Positions 46,438 through 57,855 of a stretch of 64,000 bases of DNA are shown here, piece after piece. The position numbers and the translations under genes are program-made. The stretch lies in NCBI GenBank assembly GCA_003254905.1, contig QANU01042043.1:1-64000 (forward strand). The letters are read 5' to 3'. The notes under the pieces are model-generated. The model was not told the DNA's origin and searched no databases. It saw only the letters and a list, made by a program, of their open reading frames with translations. The DNA comes from Nissolia schottii. Taxonomy: Eukaryota; Streptophyta; Magnoliopsida; Fabales; Fabaceae. How positions within the stretch are numbered: the stretch's first letter is position 1; each line of letters begins with the position of its first letter.

Positions 46438-47651
46438 TTATGTTGAAGTAAGATCAACATCTGAGTATGTGTTCAAGTTGCCATCATTATCAAGATTTTG
46501 TGTCATAGTAAGATAGGCTTCCTCTGCTTGATGAAACTCAATATCTGAATCACTATTTATGTGAATGAAGTTATGTATTGTCATGGTTGTACAAACTATC
46601 TCCACTTGAATTGTATATTTAAAATTAGGCATACACTTCAGAATTGCAAATCTATTTTTCCATACACCAAATGTTCTTTCTATGGTGCTTCTTAGACTTG
46701 AGTGAAAATAATTGAAGAGTTCATTATGATTGTCGAAGTCATCTGCATACCCAAGTTCAAGAAGGTGATATTGTTCACATCTATATAGACCCGAGCATCC
46801 TAACAGTGTTAGATAACCATAATCAACCAAATAATATTTATCTAAACAAAAAATGCATCTTGTTAAATTCATAATCTACAAAGACTTATTAATAATTTTG
46901 ACTTGAGAAATGAAATCAAACCTGGAAGAGGTTGTGGAAATTTAAACGTTGGCTTTGTCAAAGCATCCTTGAATACCCTAGCATCATGAGATGATCCATC
47001 CCACCTAGACAATGCGAATGTGAAGCACATATCCCCATCACAAACAGCCATGACATTTTGTGTTGCTTGTCCCTTTCTACCTATATATTTTGTATTTTCT
47101 TCAAGAGAACCTACACATCGCACATGAGTGACATCAATTACCCCTGTAGAATCCTTAAAATATGGCCAATGTCTATTATCATTCCTTATTTTCTTATGCA
47201 CATGTTCAAATCTATAATCTTTTTGTCTAATAAACTCAAATGATAACTTCAAGCATGCAAGAAGCATATTGTGAAATTGTATACTAACTGTTTCACCTAA
47301 ATGTTGAAATCTTTCTTGGATGACCATATTTCCTACTCCATGTCCAAGAACATACAAAAACATGGCAACCATCTCTTCTACACCTATGCGTTTAGAACTC
47401 TTTAAACCATGTTCAACTAATGCATCACAAAATAATGACATCGCCTATCATTTCCATTTAATATTTCTTAGACCCAAGTATGCCCACTTAGTTCACTTGT
47501 CCTATGGTTGTTTTCACTAGTATTTCATAGCATGTGGTTCAACTAAAATCGCTGTCACAGTTGCCATAGGCACAATCATCTCATCTACATCACTAGAATC
47601 AATCTCATCACCTGAATTTTCATCACATCCTCTTGAGGATATGTATGACAT
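46438..47651 (-). pseudogene. PIF/Harbinger transposase (HARBI1/ALP1-like), degenerate
   Basis: On the minus strand an N-terminal exon (from about 47651) is acidic. It is followed by a segment reading out of frame WV(stop)EILNGNDRRCHYFVM, then an open frame 47441-46922 and, after an intron (46921-46842, GT-AG), 46841-46438. The DDE_4 nuclease signature is present: first Asp in GVIDVTHVRC, second in SSHDARVF, third Glu in IERTFGVWKNRF; GHGVGNMVIQERFQH matches the helix-turn-helix part. Stops and a frameshift near 47420-47520 break the N terminus, and the usual DGT of the first motif reads DVT. A domesticated gene cannot be fully ruled out but the breaks argue for a dead transposase. Confidence 0.75.
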
Positions 47652-47659
47652 TTTGCCTA

Positions 47660-48200
47660 AAATTTTGCAGTAAACAAAATAACATAGCACATGAAGACCG
47701 TAATGAAAAAGCATGAAAAAGTTTCAAGTAACAAAGCATGAAAAAAGGATCAAATATGAATGCATCGAAATGAAGCTTAATACATTTATCATTATATCAC
47801 CACTCCATATTTTTTTGGGATAAATGGAGCTCATTAAAAACCTATAAATGGAGGGAGCACAACACACAACAGACACTAAAGAGAAAATCCAACACAAACA
47901 AACAACTTGCAACAACACACTAACAACAACTTACAACAAACAAAAACAGAATAAGAATGCAACTCTGCACCTAATCCAAAATTCTCAGAATGCACCTCAT
48001 AGCATATAATGTATCCTTAATGTCATACAAACGATAAACTTAGTTCAACAAAAGTTAACAAATTACATATAAACCATAAACTAAATAAGTCATACACCTA
48101 AACAAGTCACAGAGATACTACACTGGCTTAAAATTTGCCCAATTCAAATGTAAACTAATAGTTCTTTATTTATTATCAAATTATTAGTTATAAGCTAAGT
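47660..48200. other. AT-rich intergenic DNA
   Basis: No gene or recognisable element; a minus-strand frame of 64 codons (47724-47918) has no motif. It may include the upstream part of the Harbinger element, but no terminal inverted repeat was found. Confidence 0.4.
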
Positions 48201-48204
48201 AGCA

Positions 48205-48645
48205 CCAACATTAGCATGGGACACGACATACGACACGTTGACATACTAATTTCAAAATTTTACAGAACATGACATGATATATATAGGTGTAAAATTAAAT
48301 ATTTATAATAATATTTTATTACTTTCATTGATATCAAACTACTAATTTTTTTAATACTTTTCAAATTCTTTTCAAAATATATGGAACATTCAAGATATTT
48401 TCATAAGTCAATACTTGTTAATTTTCTAAGTATCCATTTTATTAAAATTATCTAATATTTAAAATATTTTTTTACTTGGGCACGGTACGGACACAGCTCA
48501 AAAAACGTCAGGATATAACTTGGACATGCTTGGACACGACTAATTATGAATTTTTTATCTGCACACTTTCAAAAACGTGTCTACGAGTATCTTTATATGT
48601 CGGTGTCCGCCGTGTATTGGACACAAGAACACAACAATCTAATGA
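48205..48645. mobile_element. Probable MITE with GACACG-rich ends
   Basis: The left side has GGGACACGACATACGACACG. The right side, reverse complemented, has TGTCCAATACACGGCGGACACCGACA, and similar GACACG words lie between. The pattern is of an AT-rich hairpin element with imperfect terminal inverted repeats. Boundaries and target duplication are not resolved. Confidence 0.4.
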
Positions 48646-49242
48646 AATTTCCTTGCTTCTAGGGGTGGGAACAAGCCGGGTCAGACCAAGCCTTTAACAG
48701 GCTGAGCTTGTCTCATTAGTTTTTGGCCTAAGTTTGACCTATTAACTATCAAAGACTGTTTTTTTAGCTTGACCTGACCTGTTTGGGAGGCTTGGTCTAG
48801 CCTGGCGTGGAGCTTGATAGGCCTGCCTATATATATATATTTCCAAAAATCTGTTGTCTGGCTTGTTACTGTGGCATGTTACTATGACCTGTTACATAGT
48901 CAATAACACAACATTCAATGGCAATAATCAACCATCGTCAGGACTAAACCCCGAAACATACAAGACATATAACAACCAAATACCAACTGAACAATAATTA
49001 TTCTCAACACAAAATACATAACTGGGAATAGAATTAATGTCACTGAAACATAATTGGAAACATAATTCTAGTTGTATGGCATGAAATGAGTTGGCCTTCT
49101 AGTATCAAATCTTCAATATTATCTCACCACCTTGTTCATTATCAAGCGCCTTAAAAATAACATTATTTATATCATTATTCATGGCATAATTTTTTTTAAA
49201 AAAAAGATAAATAAATAATAAGATATACCTTTTGCTTTTTCT

Positions 49243-50040
49243 TTATATACTTGTTGCAGAGCCAATCCCCACCACAAAATTAGCATGATATTCATCAATT
49301 ATTCTTCCTCTCACACTAAATGTGGACTTTGATGCAATTGTTGAGATCGGAATAGCTAGAATGTTAACAACCATCTTTGATAATATCTTATATTTCAAGA
49401 TGTTTGCTTTCCACCATTCCAAAGCATTGAAAGAGCTTTTGGCATCACGAACATAAACCCCTTCCTCAAGATAACCTTGCAACTCCGACTTCATTGGAGG
49501 AACTGCTTCCTCTTTATGAGCATAGCTCATAATTTCAACTGCTGTACTTGGCACACTTGAACTAGGCACAATAGAATTATAGTTGTTGGCTTTTACATCA
49601 TTTTCACCACTTTCACTAGCCAATTCTTCTTCATGCAATTTAACATATTCATCATATAACATCCCCAATGAAATCTTTGCCATTTGCTTATTGTCTTCCA
49701 CTTGTTCAGGTTTATATATGAGACGAAAGCAAAAGTTAACAACATGAAATTTGAACCTGGGATCCAAGAAAGCTTAGAACATTGCTTTACCCATAATATT
49801 TATCAAACTTCTTTTTCATTGAGGTTGCCATGACTTTCATGAAGTCGTTCTTATCCTCTGCCCCTTTCTGCCTCATATATTAGAACACAATCATTTCTAA
49901 TTGTTTTTCGAAAAACTTTGTTAAATCCAGGACACATATATTGCTAACATCGTCACTTCATCCTCAACATAACTAAATGAGTACTCATGCACCATGATTT
50001 GAGAAACAATAATCTCCCTCCTCTTTTCATTTGTATATCT
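49243..50040 (-). pseudogene. hAT transposase C-terminal relic (RICESLEEPER-like)
   Basis: Broken frames upstream (about 50040-49780) give EKRREIIVSQIMVHEYSF and KNDFMKVMATSMKKKFDKYY. An open frame 49767-49243 starts MDPRFKFHVVNF and contains the hAT dimerisation region: ALEWWKANILKYKILSKM, then LAIPISTIASKSTFSVRGRI. The order and spacing are those of BED-finger hAT transposases (family knowledge). The N-terminal zinc finger and catalytic core are missing or unreadable. Confidence 0.75.
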
Positions 50041-50049
50041 TACACTAGA

Positions 50050-50135
50050 TTCTATAGTCTAGTGGTAAGATATTGTCTTAATATAATGAATGTTCCCAGT
50101 TTGAGTTCTAGTAAAAGTAATATAAGTTTAATTTT
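50050..50135 (+). mobile_element. tRNA-derived SINE or tRNA pseudogene
   Basis: TAGTCTAGTGG (50055-50065) is a good RNA polymerase III box A and GTTTGAGTTC (50099-50108) a mutated box B, at tRNA-like spacing. The text resembles tRNA-Asp/Glu but the arms no longer pair. It lies inside the hAT element. Confidence 0.45.
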
Positions 50136-50721
50136 TTTAGTAAAACCTATATGAATATATTTATAAACAGACTAATTTGACAAAACTAATAAGCTTTCAT
50201 AATAGCCTGACCTTTTTATTGAAATAACCTTTGGAAAAAAGTCTTTAAGTTTGACATTTTTCTTAAACGAATCAGGTCACATGAGCTATTCTCACCTATT
50301 CCTAATTTATATGTTTTCCGGATAGCTCGGGATATTAGGCTAGTCGTGATTAAACAGTGACAAGTTTTGGGTCCGAGAAACAGTGTGTGTGTGTGTTGTA
50401 CTTGCCAGATTTTAGTTCACAGCGAAGAAGGAGGTCCCATTTATTATAACAAGCGCAGTGGGCGCAGTACGCTACTCAAATCCCAAAATATCCCATTCTC
50501 GATGCTCTCTCCCTGTCATGGTCAGTCATCCATTAACAAGTCTCCTCTCCTAATCAACAATTCAGTAAAACCCAACCCAGCCCATCATCACTTCACTCAC
50601 TCACTCCCCCATTTATTCTTCTCAACCACAATTCCAATTCCTAAATACTGTTACTCCCAAAATTGATTGAGTGATTTTTTTTTCTTTTTAATTTAATTAT
50701 TTTTTACTGTGTTCCAAATTA

Positions 50722-53700
50722 ATGGATCCTTCTCTGGTTAACGACGCTACATTCTCGGTGGTTAACCCTTCCGCTTACACGCTCTCCGAGATTTGGCCTT
50801 TCTCTGCCACCACCGACTCCCCTCTCGGCCTCCGGATGGCAAGTGTAGGAGGACACAACGGTAATTTCACTCCCTTTCCCGCTGAACCTTCCCATTCCGA
50901 CGTGCTCCGAGATGCCTCCGCCGAGGAGTCCACCGTCACGGACCAGAGCGCCGCCGCCTCCGCCCGGAATCACCGCAAGAGGAAGGACCCCGGCGGCTCC
51001 GAAGACGAGTCCTCCAAGATGGCTGTTTCTACCAGCAGCGCCAATGACTTGGTTTTCCCTTCACACTCACTCTATTTCTCGATCGATCGTCTTCTTTTTG
51101 TGCAGTAGTGAATTCGGGATTTGAAGCTTTTTATTTTTAAATTTTATTTGATTTGTTGGCTGTATGTGTCAATTCACGTTGAACGTGTGTTGGAACCTCA
51201 AATTTTGTGGCGTGAGGGGTTTTGCGATTCTGGAATAGTTGGGAAATTTCGTCAGTTACGTACCTTACTTTCCAAATTTAGCTCGATTCTCGCCTTGAGT
51301 AGTCCTTCAACTTTCGATTGGAAAAACCAAAATTGGTTAGATATGTGGGTGATTTTATTATAGACTATCATTAATTGTGTATATCCCATGCGTGACAGTA
51401 TATCGATCATTGATTTTTCAATTTTATTTTGAATGGTAAATATGTTATATGGAAAGGTTCACTATGAAAACGAGATTATAATAACATCACCAAATGGGTT
51501 CTCCTATCGTTTTCATGCCATTCGTCATCTTTTTTTTTTCCCTTGGAATTATTTGTTGTCGTATCTTTCTTTAATTGTCTTTTAATTTAATGGATACTTG
51601 CAGTGTTTCCATATAAGAATGCAAATTCCAAGTTGTATGAACTAAGTGGTATTGAAAAATTATGGAGTGTACTTTTGAATTTATTTATAGCATGCCTGTA
51701 TTAGACTTTAGACTTACATAATCTTTTAAAAAATGTTACACACAGTTTTCACCATCTGTTTATAGTCACAGTCCAACCTCATTTTTTTTGCATATCCACA
51801 GTTTGATTCTACCTCATCTTTCCTTCTGCCTACGTGTTTTGTTTTAGTGTTCGACGCAGCCTTTAATAAAAGGAAGTTGCATCTTCATTCATTGAATGCC
51901 TGTTGCAATGAGCTGGATGCAAAACAAATGGGCCTTTAGTATTTTATGAATTCAAAATGTTGAAACTTCTATCAAAAAGTTGAATTCTGATGACATATAT
52001 GTTATACTTGGAACAGAATGATTCCGACAATAAACGGATAAACTTAGGAGGATCCGTTGAAAATGATGGTTCAAAAGCAGAAGCAGAGGCAAGTTCAGCG
52101 GCTGGTAGCAAGTCAGCTGAACTGAGTTCTAAGCCTTCAGAGCCGCCTAAGCAAGACTATATTCATGTGAGAGCAAGAAGGGGTCAAGCAACCGATAGCC
52201 ACAGTCTAGCGGAGAGAGTAATTCACTTCTCTTTTATTTTATTTGCTATTGCTTGTATAATCTTTGCCTTCTGTTAGAAGGTCTCTTGATCCAGAAACAA
52301 ATGAAATATTTAGATTCTTTTCATTCGTTTTACTATTTATTCAGAAGCATATCACTTAACAACATTTGTTTTCACAGGCTAGAAGAGAAAAGATCAGCGA
52401 GAGGATGAAAATTCTCCAGGATTTGGTCCCAGGGTGTAACAAGGTAAACATAATATTATGTTAGATCAGTGCAAGAATATTTGTTTTTGTCTTTCCTCCT
52501 CCCCCGCCCCCCTTTTAACTTTTTTCTTTTTTCTTTCCAGGTAATTGGTAAAGCACTTGTCCTGGATGAGATCATCAATTACATCCAGTCATTGCAGCAT
52601 CAAGTTGAGGTGAATATTCTTTCTATATATCACTATTATCAACACTCCATAATATTTTCTTTTCTTTTCTATTTTAAACTGATGAATCTAATTCTGTGCA
52701 AAACACTTGAGTTTTGTAGTTTCTCTCAATGAAGCTTGAAGCAGTTAACTCAAGATTGAACGTTAACCCTACTATTGAAGGGTTTCCTTCGAAAGATGTA
52801 AGTTTATCAACTTTAATATGTTAATCATGTTGACTTGCAACTTCAAATCCATTTCCATTTATATACATAAGATGTAAATGTTTTGTGAAATTTAATATTC
52901 TAGATTTTATCAAAATTTTTGAACGCCGAAGAAGAAATTTACAGGAGAGCTACGTCTGGAAAATGGTTTAATAAGATGATTTGTTATATAGCAAATTATT
53001 CTTAGCTTCTTTAGTTGAAAAAAAAAATTACGGAAAAAAGTCATCTATATGGGTCCATTTGTGACATCACTCTCGCTCAGTTGACAAAGCCTGATGGACG
53101 TCAATGATTTATGGAACAAGTAGGAAAGAAAAGAAAGAAATTGGTGGAGAAAGGGGGATATCAGTAGGGAGCAGCGGAAGGAATAGATTAGAGAGGGAGA
53201 AACAGGACAGTGATATTCAATTCGTTGTCAAATTCAAGTCTCGGTATCCAAAACTTAGTGCACAACAATCCATAAGTTGGCAAAACCAACTTACTTGCCG
53301 TCATATCTTCCCCCCTCAGAATAACTCAAAGGCTTATGAAAGGTGGGATTCAGTTAGCACATTATCTCCTTGGTTTTGTCTCAGGTGCAGCTTCCCTTGA
53401 AGATGAAACAACATTCTGTAAGTCATCCTTCAGGGAGAGGACAGCTGGTTGAAGCTTTCAACTGCTCCTTCATTTACATCTACTGAAAAGTTGAAATTTG
53501 GACCAACCCACTTTGGCAAATCCAAATTACTGTAATTACAGATTTGATTTGAACATCTTTGGATGGAACAAGACCATAATTTCTGAGATTTATAATTCAA
53601 TCCAACTTTTCATTGTGATCTTTCATGAATAATAGGAGTAAGAATCGTGATATAAACTATGGCTACCAATGTAGCAAGCGTGACCATATAATGACACAAT

Positions 53701-54636
53701 CCACATGTAAAAAGTAGCGGGAGCTAAAAAATTTTGACCTTCCATCAAAACACAATTATGGTAGGAAGGATGGTAGCTTGATTTCAAATTTGTGCTCTTA
53801 TGCTGGTTGTAACATCTTGAAGGCTTGTAACCATAACATTCAAATTTTTTCTTTCATAATATTTGAGGTTGGTGGATTGTGATCCGGAAGTCATGGGTTC
53901 AAAGCCTAGAATCTGCCTCTCCACTTGGGTAAGGCTGTATACATTTACCTTCTTCAGACTCTTCCATGTGAAAGCCTTGCATTGGGCCTCCCTTTTTATA
54001 ATAGTGGTAATGTCTTGAAGCCTTTAATTCCACATTTTGGCCGTGGAGGTTCCAAAACCTTGGAAATGGTACCTAGAATGTTATCTACCAAGGTATGTTT
54101 CCTACCTTAAATGCACCAGAGGCCGATGAGAGTTTCTGGGGTGTGCCCTTGAGATTGCTTAGGGAGGGACTAAGTTGATGCAAAAGCTGGCTTAAGTATA
54201 ATCTTGGGAAGGGAAAAAAAAATACTAGTCCAAACACAATTCCTGGTGGAGAATGACTTTTGTAGTGATTCAAAATGTACCCCAGTGAGTTGATTCCAAG
54301 CAGTGTCTTAATGAACCCTGCCGTTTTAAAAGAAGTGCAGTGTTTATCACAAAGATGAGCATTGTTGGTTGTAACTATGTTTTTCTCCTCGCTAGTTTTT
54401 ACCAAATTACTGAACTGAAAACATATCTCTAATGCATCATAGTTACTTTAAGACTGTTCGTTCCTCATAATGTTTGTTATTTTAATAAGCTGATTTGATT
54501 GTTTCAGGTTGGTACTCAGCCATTTGACGTCTCTAGAATGATATTTGGATCACAAGCAGGGACGGGGTATGATCAGGGATCACAACCTGGATGGCTGCAC
54601 ATGCAGATAGGTGGTGATTTCGACAAAGCAACATAA
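50722..54636 (+). CDS. bHLH79: bHLH transcription factor, bHLH79-like
   Basis: Six coding exons (50722-51051, 52017-52217, 52378-52443, 52541-52609, 52720-52797, 54508-54636) join in phase 0 with GT-AG borders to give 290 residues. The N terminus has TLSEIWPF; a Ser/Lys-rich nuclear-type stretch follows. The bHLH domain (about residues 160-215) starts [20 protein letters not shown]. Its basic region keeps His-Glu-Arg (H...ER..R), the set that reads E-box/G-box DNA. Helix 1 has [16 protein letters not shown], and helix 2 is [20 protein letters not shown], then [10 protein letters not shown]. The C terminus [13 protein letters not shown] matches Arabidopsis bHLH79 in my memory of it. Relatives (BEE/HBI/CIB group, subfamily XII) act in growth and brassinosteroid or light responses; the specific role here is inferred only. 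The last intron is long (1.7 kb) and holds a SINE. The gene looks intact. Confidence 0.93.
53864..53997 (+). mobile_element. Au-like SINE in the last intron of the bHLH gene
   Basis: A polymerase III box B-like GGGTTCAAAGCC (53895-53906), then AATCTGCCTCTCCACTTGGG, GTAAGGCTGTATACATTTAC and a tail TTGCATTGGGCCTCCCTTTT are the successive landmarks of the plant Au SINE family. It is diverged and box A is weak. Sense orientation relative to the gene. Confidence 0.65.
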
Positions 54637-55725
54637 TTCAAGTCTCATTGAGAATGATAGATCAGTCATTGAGGTTAATTTTCTATTTATGAACAAAAAG
54701 TTAGTTGGGTGGTTACATAGTTTGCTCTATTAACAACCTTGTCAATTGCTGCAGAATGTTGTAGGTTTATATGACCATTGTTACAGTGTGATATCATTTA
54801 TAGGAAGTACATCTAATCTGCATATGCAACATCTTGGTGGGCATGTGCTTCGCTTCATTAACAATTAGCAACTAGAAACATTAGTGTGGTGTTCGTTTCC
54901 AAACTCTGATGTGATAGGATTCATCTCGACTGATTTGTTTTGTATAATAATATGTATTATCAGCAGGCATGTATTTCTGGTTTTCAAGTGGACATTCTGA
55001 AAATTACTTCGTTTGTAAAATGAAGTCAATGGCAGAAACAGATTGAGGGAACGATAATGTCTTGAAATCCTAGACTGGCAATCTGAAAGACATCTGCGCC
55101 TTATGCACTCATAGTTGTTCATAATTTATAAGGGGCAAACTTGTTAATTTTGTTTAATAACTATCCACTTGTTCGGTAAATACATGCCCTTTTGCACCTC
55201 AGGAACATTTTCTTATGTAAACAAAATAAGAAACAAATATTGTCCCCAAACATTTTTACTTGTTCATGCACGTGTTTAATATTGTTTATTTTCTGTGTTT
55301 GACAATTTTATTTTTTTGTTTTGTAATATTTATTTCTCTATTTTAGTGGTTGTTAAGTGATTACTTTTAAGGTGTACAAATAACATTTTTGTATAATCAA
55401 ATTTTTTTTTCTTTCAAAACTTGTTTTAAGAAGTTTATCAGCTAAATTTAAAATTGGCTAATCCAATAACATATGCATTACTATTAACCGTTTAGCAATT
55501 AAGGTGATTAAGGTGTAACAAATGTTATTTGGACGCCAAAGGTCTCCAAACATCCCATACACAAAAAATATTCAAAATATAGAGAGAAAAAGACAAAATT
55601 ATTGTATTTAGTAAAAACAAAGGCTTTAATGTGGATGATATCAACACATGCGTATGATATGTACACATGCATGTGGTATTAATGCATGTTCAAAAATGTA
55701 TTAAAGTAATTATTTCTTAGTTTTT
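54637..55725. other. 3' flank of the bHLH gene and AT-rich DNA
   Basis: It contains the 3' untranslated region (no clear single poly(A) signal chosen) and intergenic AT-rich sequence. No gene or element boundaries are recognised. Confidence 0.5.
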
Positions 55726-55729
55726 TTAA

Positions 55730-56290
55730 TATATTTTCTCCATCAAATTACATTTTTTCTCCATCATGTCATATTGACTCTTCGTCAAAGCAGTATCTAC
55801 CTCTCTCTCCTTTGCTCTTACTCTCTCTCTCCTATGTGAAACTCACATACTACGTCAGTATCAACATAATAATAATATGTATCAATGTAACAAAAATAAG
55901 TGTCATCATAATATAAAGGTATCAACCTAATATCTTTTTCTCTCTCCATCAAGTCATAGTCTCTAACATTTGCTCCCACTCTCTCACTCCAACTCTAAGC
56001 TCATTCATCATATGGGTTCAACATAATAGAAATATGTATCAAAATAATAAACATAAGTATCAATATAATGAAAATAGATATCAACATATTCCCTCTCCAA
56101 ATATGAACATATTATAAAGATATATCAAGGTTTATAAAAAGAAAAAGTATCAACATTCTTTTTCTATAACGTTGGTACCTTTATAATATGTTGATACATA
56201 TTTCTATTATGTTAATACCCATGTATTTTAGATTACACTAAAGAGATTGAGAGCAAGAGAGAGGGAGAGTAATTTGATGGAAAGAGAGTG
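55730..56290. repeat. Fold-back element with TATCAACATAATA repeats
   Basis: TTTCTCCATCAAATTAC near 55734-55750 and its complement GTAATTTGATGGAAAGAG near 56269-56286 form terminal inverted repeats. CT-rich (55800) and GA-rich (56245) segments also pair. Between them, about eight degenerate copies of TATCAACATAATA(A)AAATATG lie first in one and then in the other orientation. No coding capacity. Same design as 23085-24015. Confidence 0.6.
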
Positions 56291-56399
56291 ATTGAATTTT
56301 TTTTTTATTTGATGGAAATAAATAGGGATGAAATTGAGTTGAGCAACTTATGTTAAAGCTCGTTAGCAAGTATTTATGTCATGACTTGCTTTGGACTTC

Positions 56400-57300
56400 C
56401 TTATGTTAAAGCCCGTTAGCAAGTCTTGAGCAGGTTGAGGAACATGACATTTGAAGAATCTCAAAAGTACAATAAGCTCAAGGCCAAGACCAACCAAAAA
56501 AAAGCAAAATAACCCCTGCACTATATTTTTATTCATAGAAGACTCCAGTCTAAATCATACATGAAGTTGAAGCAAAGAGATTCCTGCCGATCACTAATGT
56601 GCTTTTAAAAAAGTCAAGTACAAACATTAACCAGTTCAAACATCACAAGGAGCGCACTAAATTGAGAAAAATCCCACTCACACTAAAGTGAGAAAAATCC
56701 CACTCAGTCAAGATCTGATGCAAACACTCAAGGAAGTCCAGCATCACTTGATGAATTGGTTACCCTTGTTACAAAAAAACCCCAGATTCAAATCCTTTAG
56801 TTCTGTTTTCGTAAGAAACCACACACCTCTATTGAAGACAAACTATTGGAAGTGTTCTGGTTCAGCATTCAAGTCCAGCATCACAGATCCATTCTGTAAA
56901 TTTTCACTCGGTTAAAACCACAAAGATGGACTGAATTCAACGCAGAGAAAAAAAATTATCGGTGCTGTTAACCAATTCCTTCAGGGTATTGTTGGAGTAG
57001 CCTTTAATGCTCTATTAGTAACTATTATTTTGATAAATAAGTGCTTCTACTTTTATATTTAACTAGATTAACTATATGAATGATTAAATAAATATTGTAA
57101 GAATGATTAAAAGTAAAATAATTGTGTAACAAAAATAATAATTAAGCTATCATTATTCGTTCTGACATAATAAGATCACAAACTAAAATAATTTAAACGT
57201 GAAATAGATTATTGTGAAGTATCACCTAAGAAGTCAATGGATAGTGTCCATTTAATTTATTATTATTTTTTTTGTACATTTTTTTTATGAGGACTTAAAA
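56400..57300. other. Intergenic DNA without a recognised gene
   Basis: A phrase TTATGTTAAAGC(T/C)CGTTAGCAAGT occurs twice (about 56348 and 56400), and AAATCCCACTCA twice near 56670-56705. Otherwise it is AT-rich with no open frame of note. Confidence 0.45.
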
Positions 57301-57349
57301 CTATTTTAAACATAACTCAAGACCACCAATAATTTTCAACGTGTTAATA

Positions 57350-57836
57350 ATTTTAATTCCCCTTCATCATTCAAAAAATACAAAAAGCTTCAACATGCAT
57401 TTCACAGAGCTTTTTCCAATTTCTATTAGAATGGTAAACAGAGTGGGCATCGGAGAGGCTAGTTTTAGGGTTTGAAAAGTGAGAAGTAGAGGTTTTAGTA
57501 AGGTGCATATTTTTGAGTTTGGAAGTTTGCCATTTTTTTCATGCGGGGGAAGTTACGGAAAAGGAAAAGGAAAGGGCTTGGGGTTGTGGATTTGAGTTTA
57601 TTGAGAGGAAGAAGTTACACTAAGTTTATGGCGAAGTTTATTGTGGGTTTGAGGTGTGAATGGGTGTATAGGATGGAGGGGTTACACTAAGAATTTACGG
57701 TTAAGTTTGTTGTGAGGAAGGGAGTTACACGAGAGAATGGAGAAAAAGAGTGTGAGAAGCTACTAGCTATTGAAATAAGTTGACGTGGCAATCATACAGA
57801 GTAGTGTATTAAAATTTATATATTATAATAGATAGA
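57350..57836 (-). mobile_element. Probable Helitron 5' end
   Basis: Read on the minus strand from 57836: TCTATCTATTATAATATATA, then AATTTTAATACAC and, about 45 bases in, ATTGCCACGTCAAC. Plant Helitrons start with TC followed by an AT-rich TATATTA-type run and often carry GCCACGTCA nearby. It lies 20 bases past the stop of the cyclo-ligase gene. The matching 3' hairpin and CTAG end were not found, so the left limit is arbitrary. Confidence 0.45.
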
Positions 57837-57855
57837 TACTTTCTATTATAATTCC

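Larger units (their letters stand above)
48660..50304 (-). mobile_element. hAT-type DNA transposon, degenerate
   Basis: The left end TAGGGGTGGGAACAAGCCGG and the complement of the right end (TAGGAATAGGTGAGAATAGC) look like the eroded hAT termini common in plants. Both are followed by AGGCTTG/GACCTG-rich subterminal words. A transposase relic lies inside on the minus strand. An 8-bp target duplication is not evident. Confidence 0.6.

Noticed and set aside
50367..50666. 99-codon open frame upstream of the bHLH gene
   Set aside because: Low-complexity product from a CT-rich leader; most likely untranslated region or chance.
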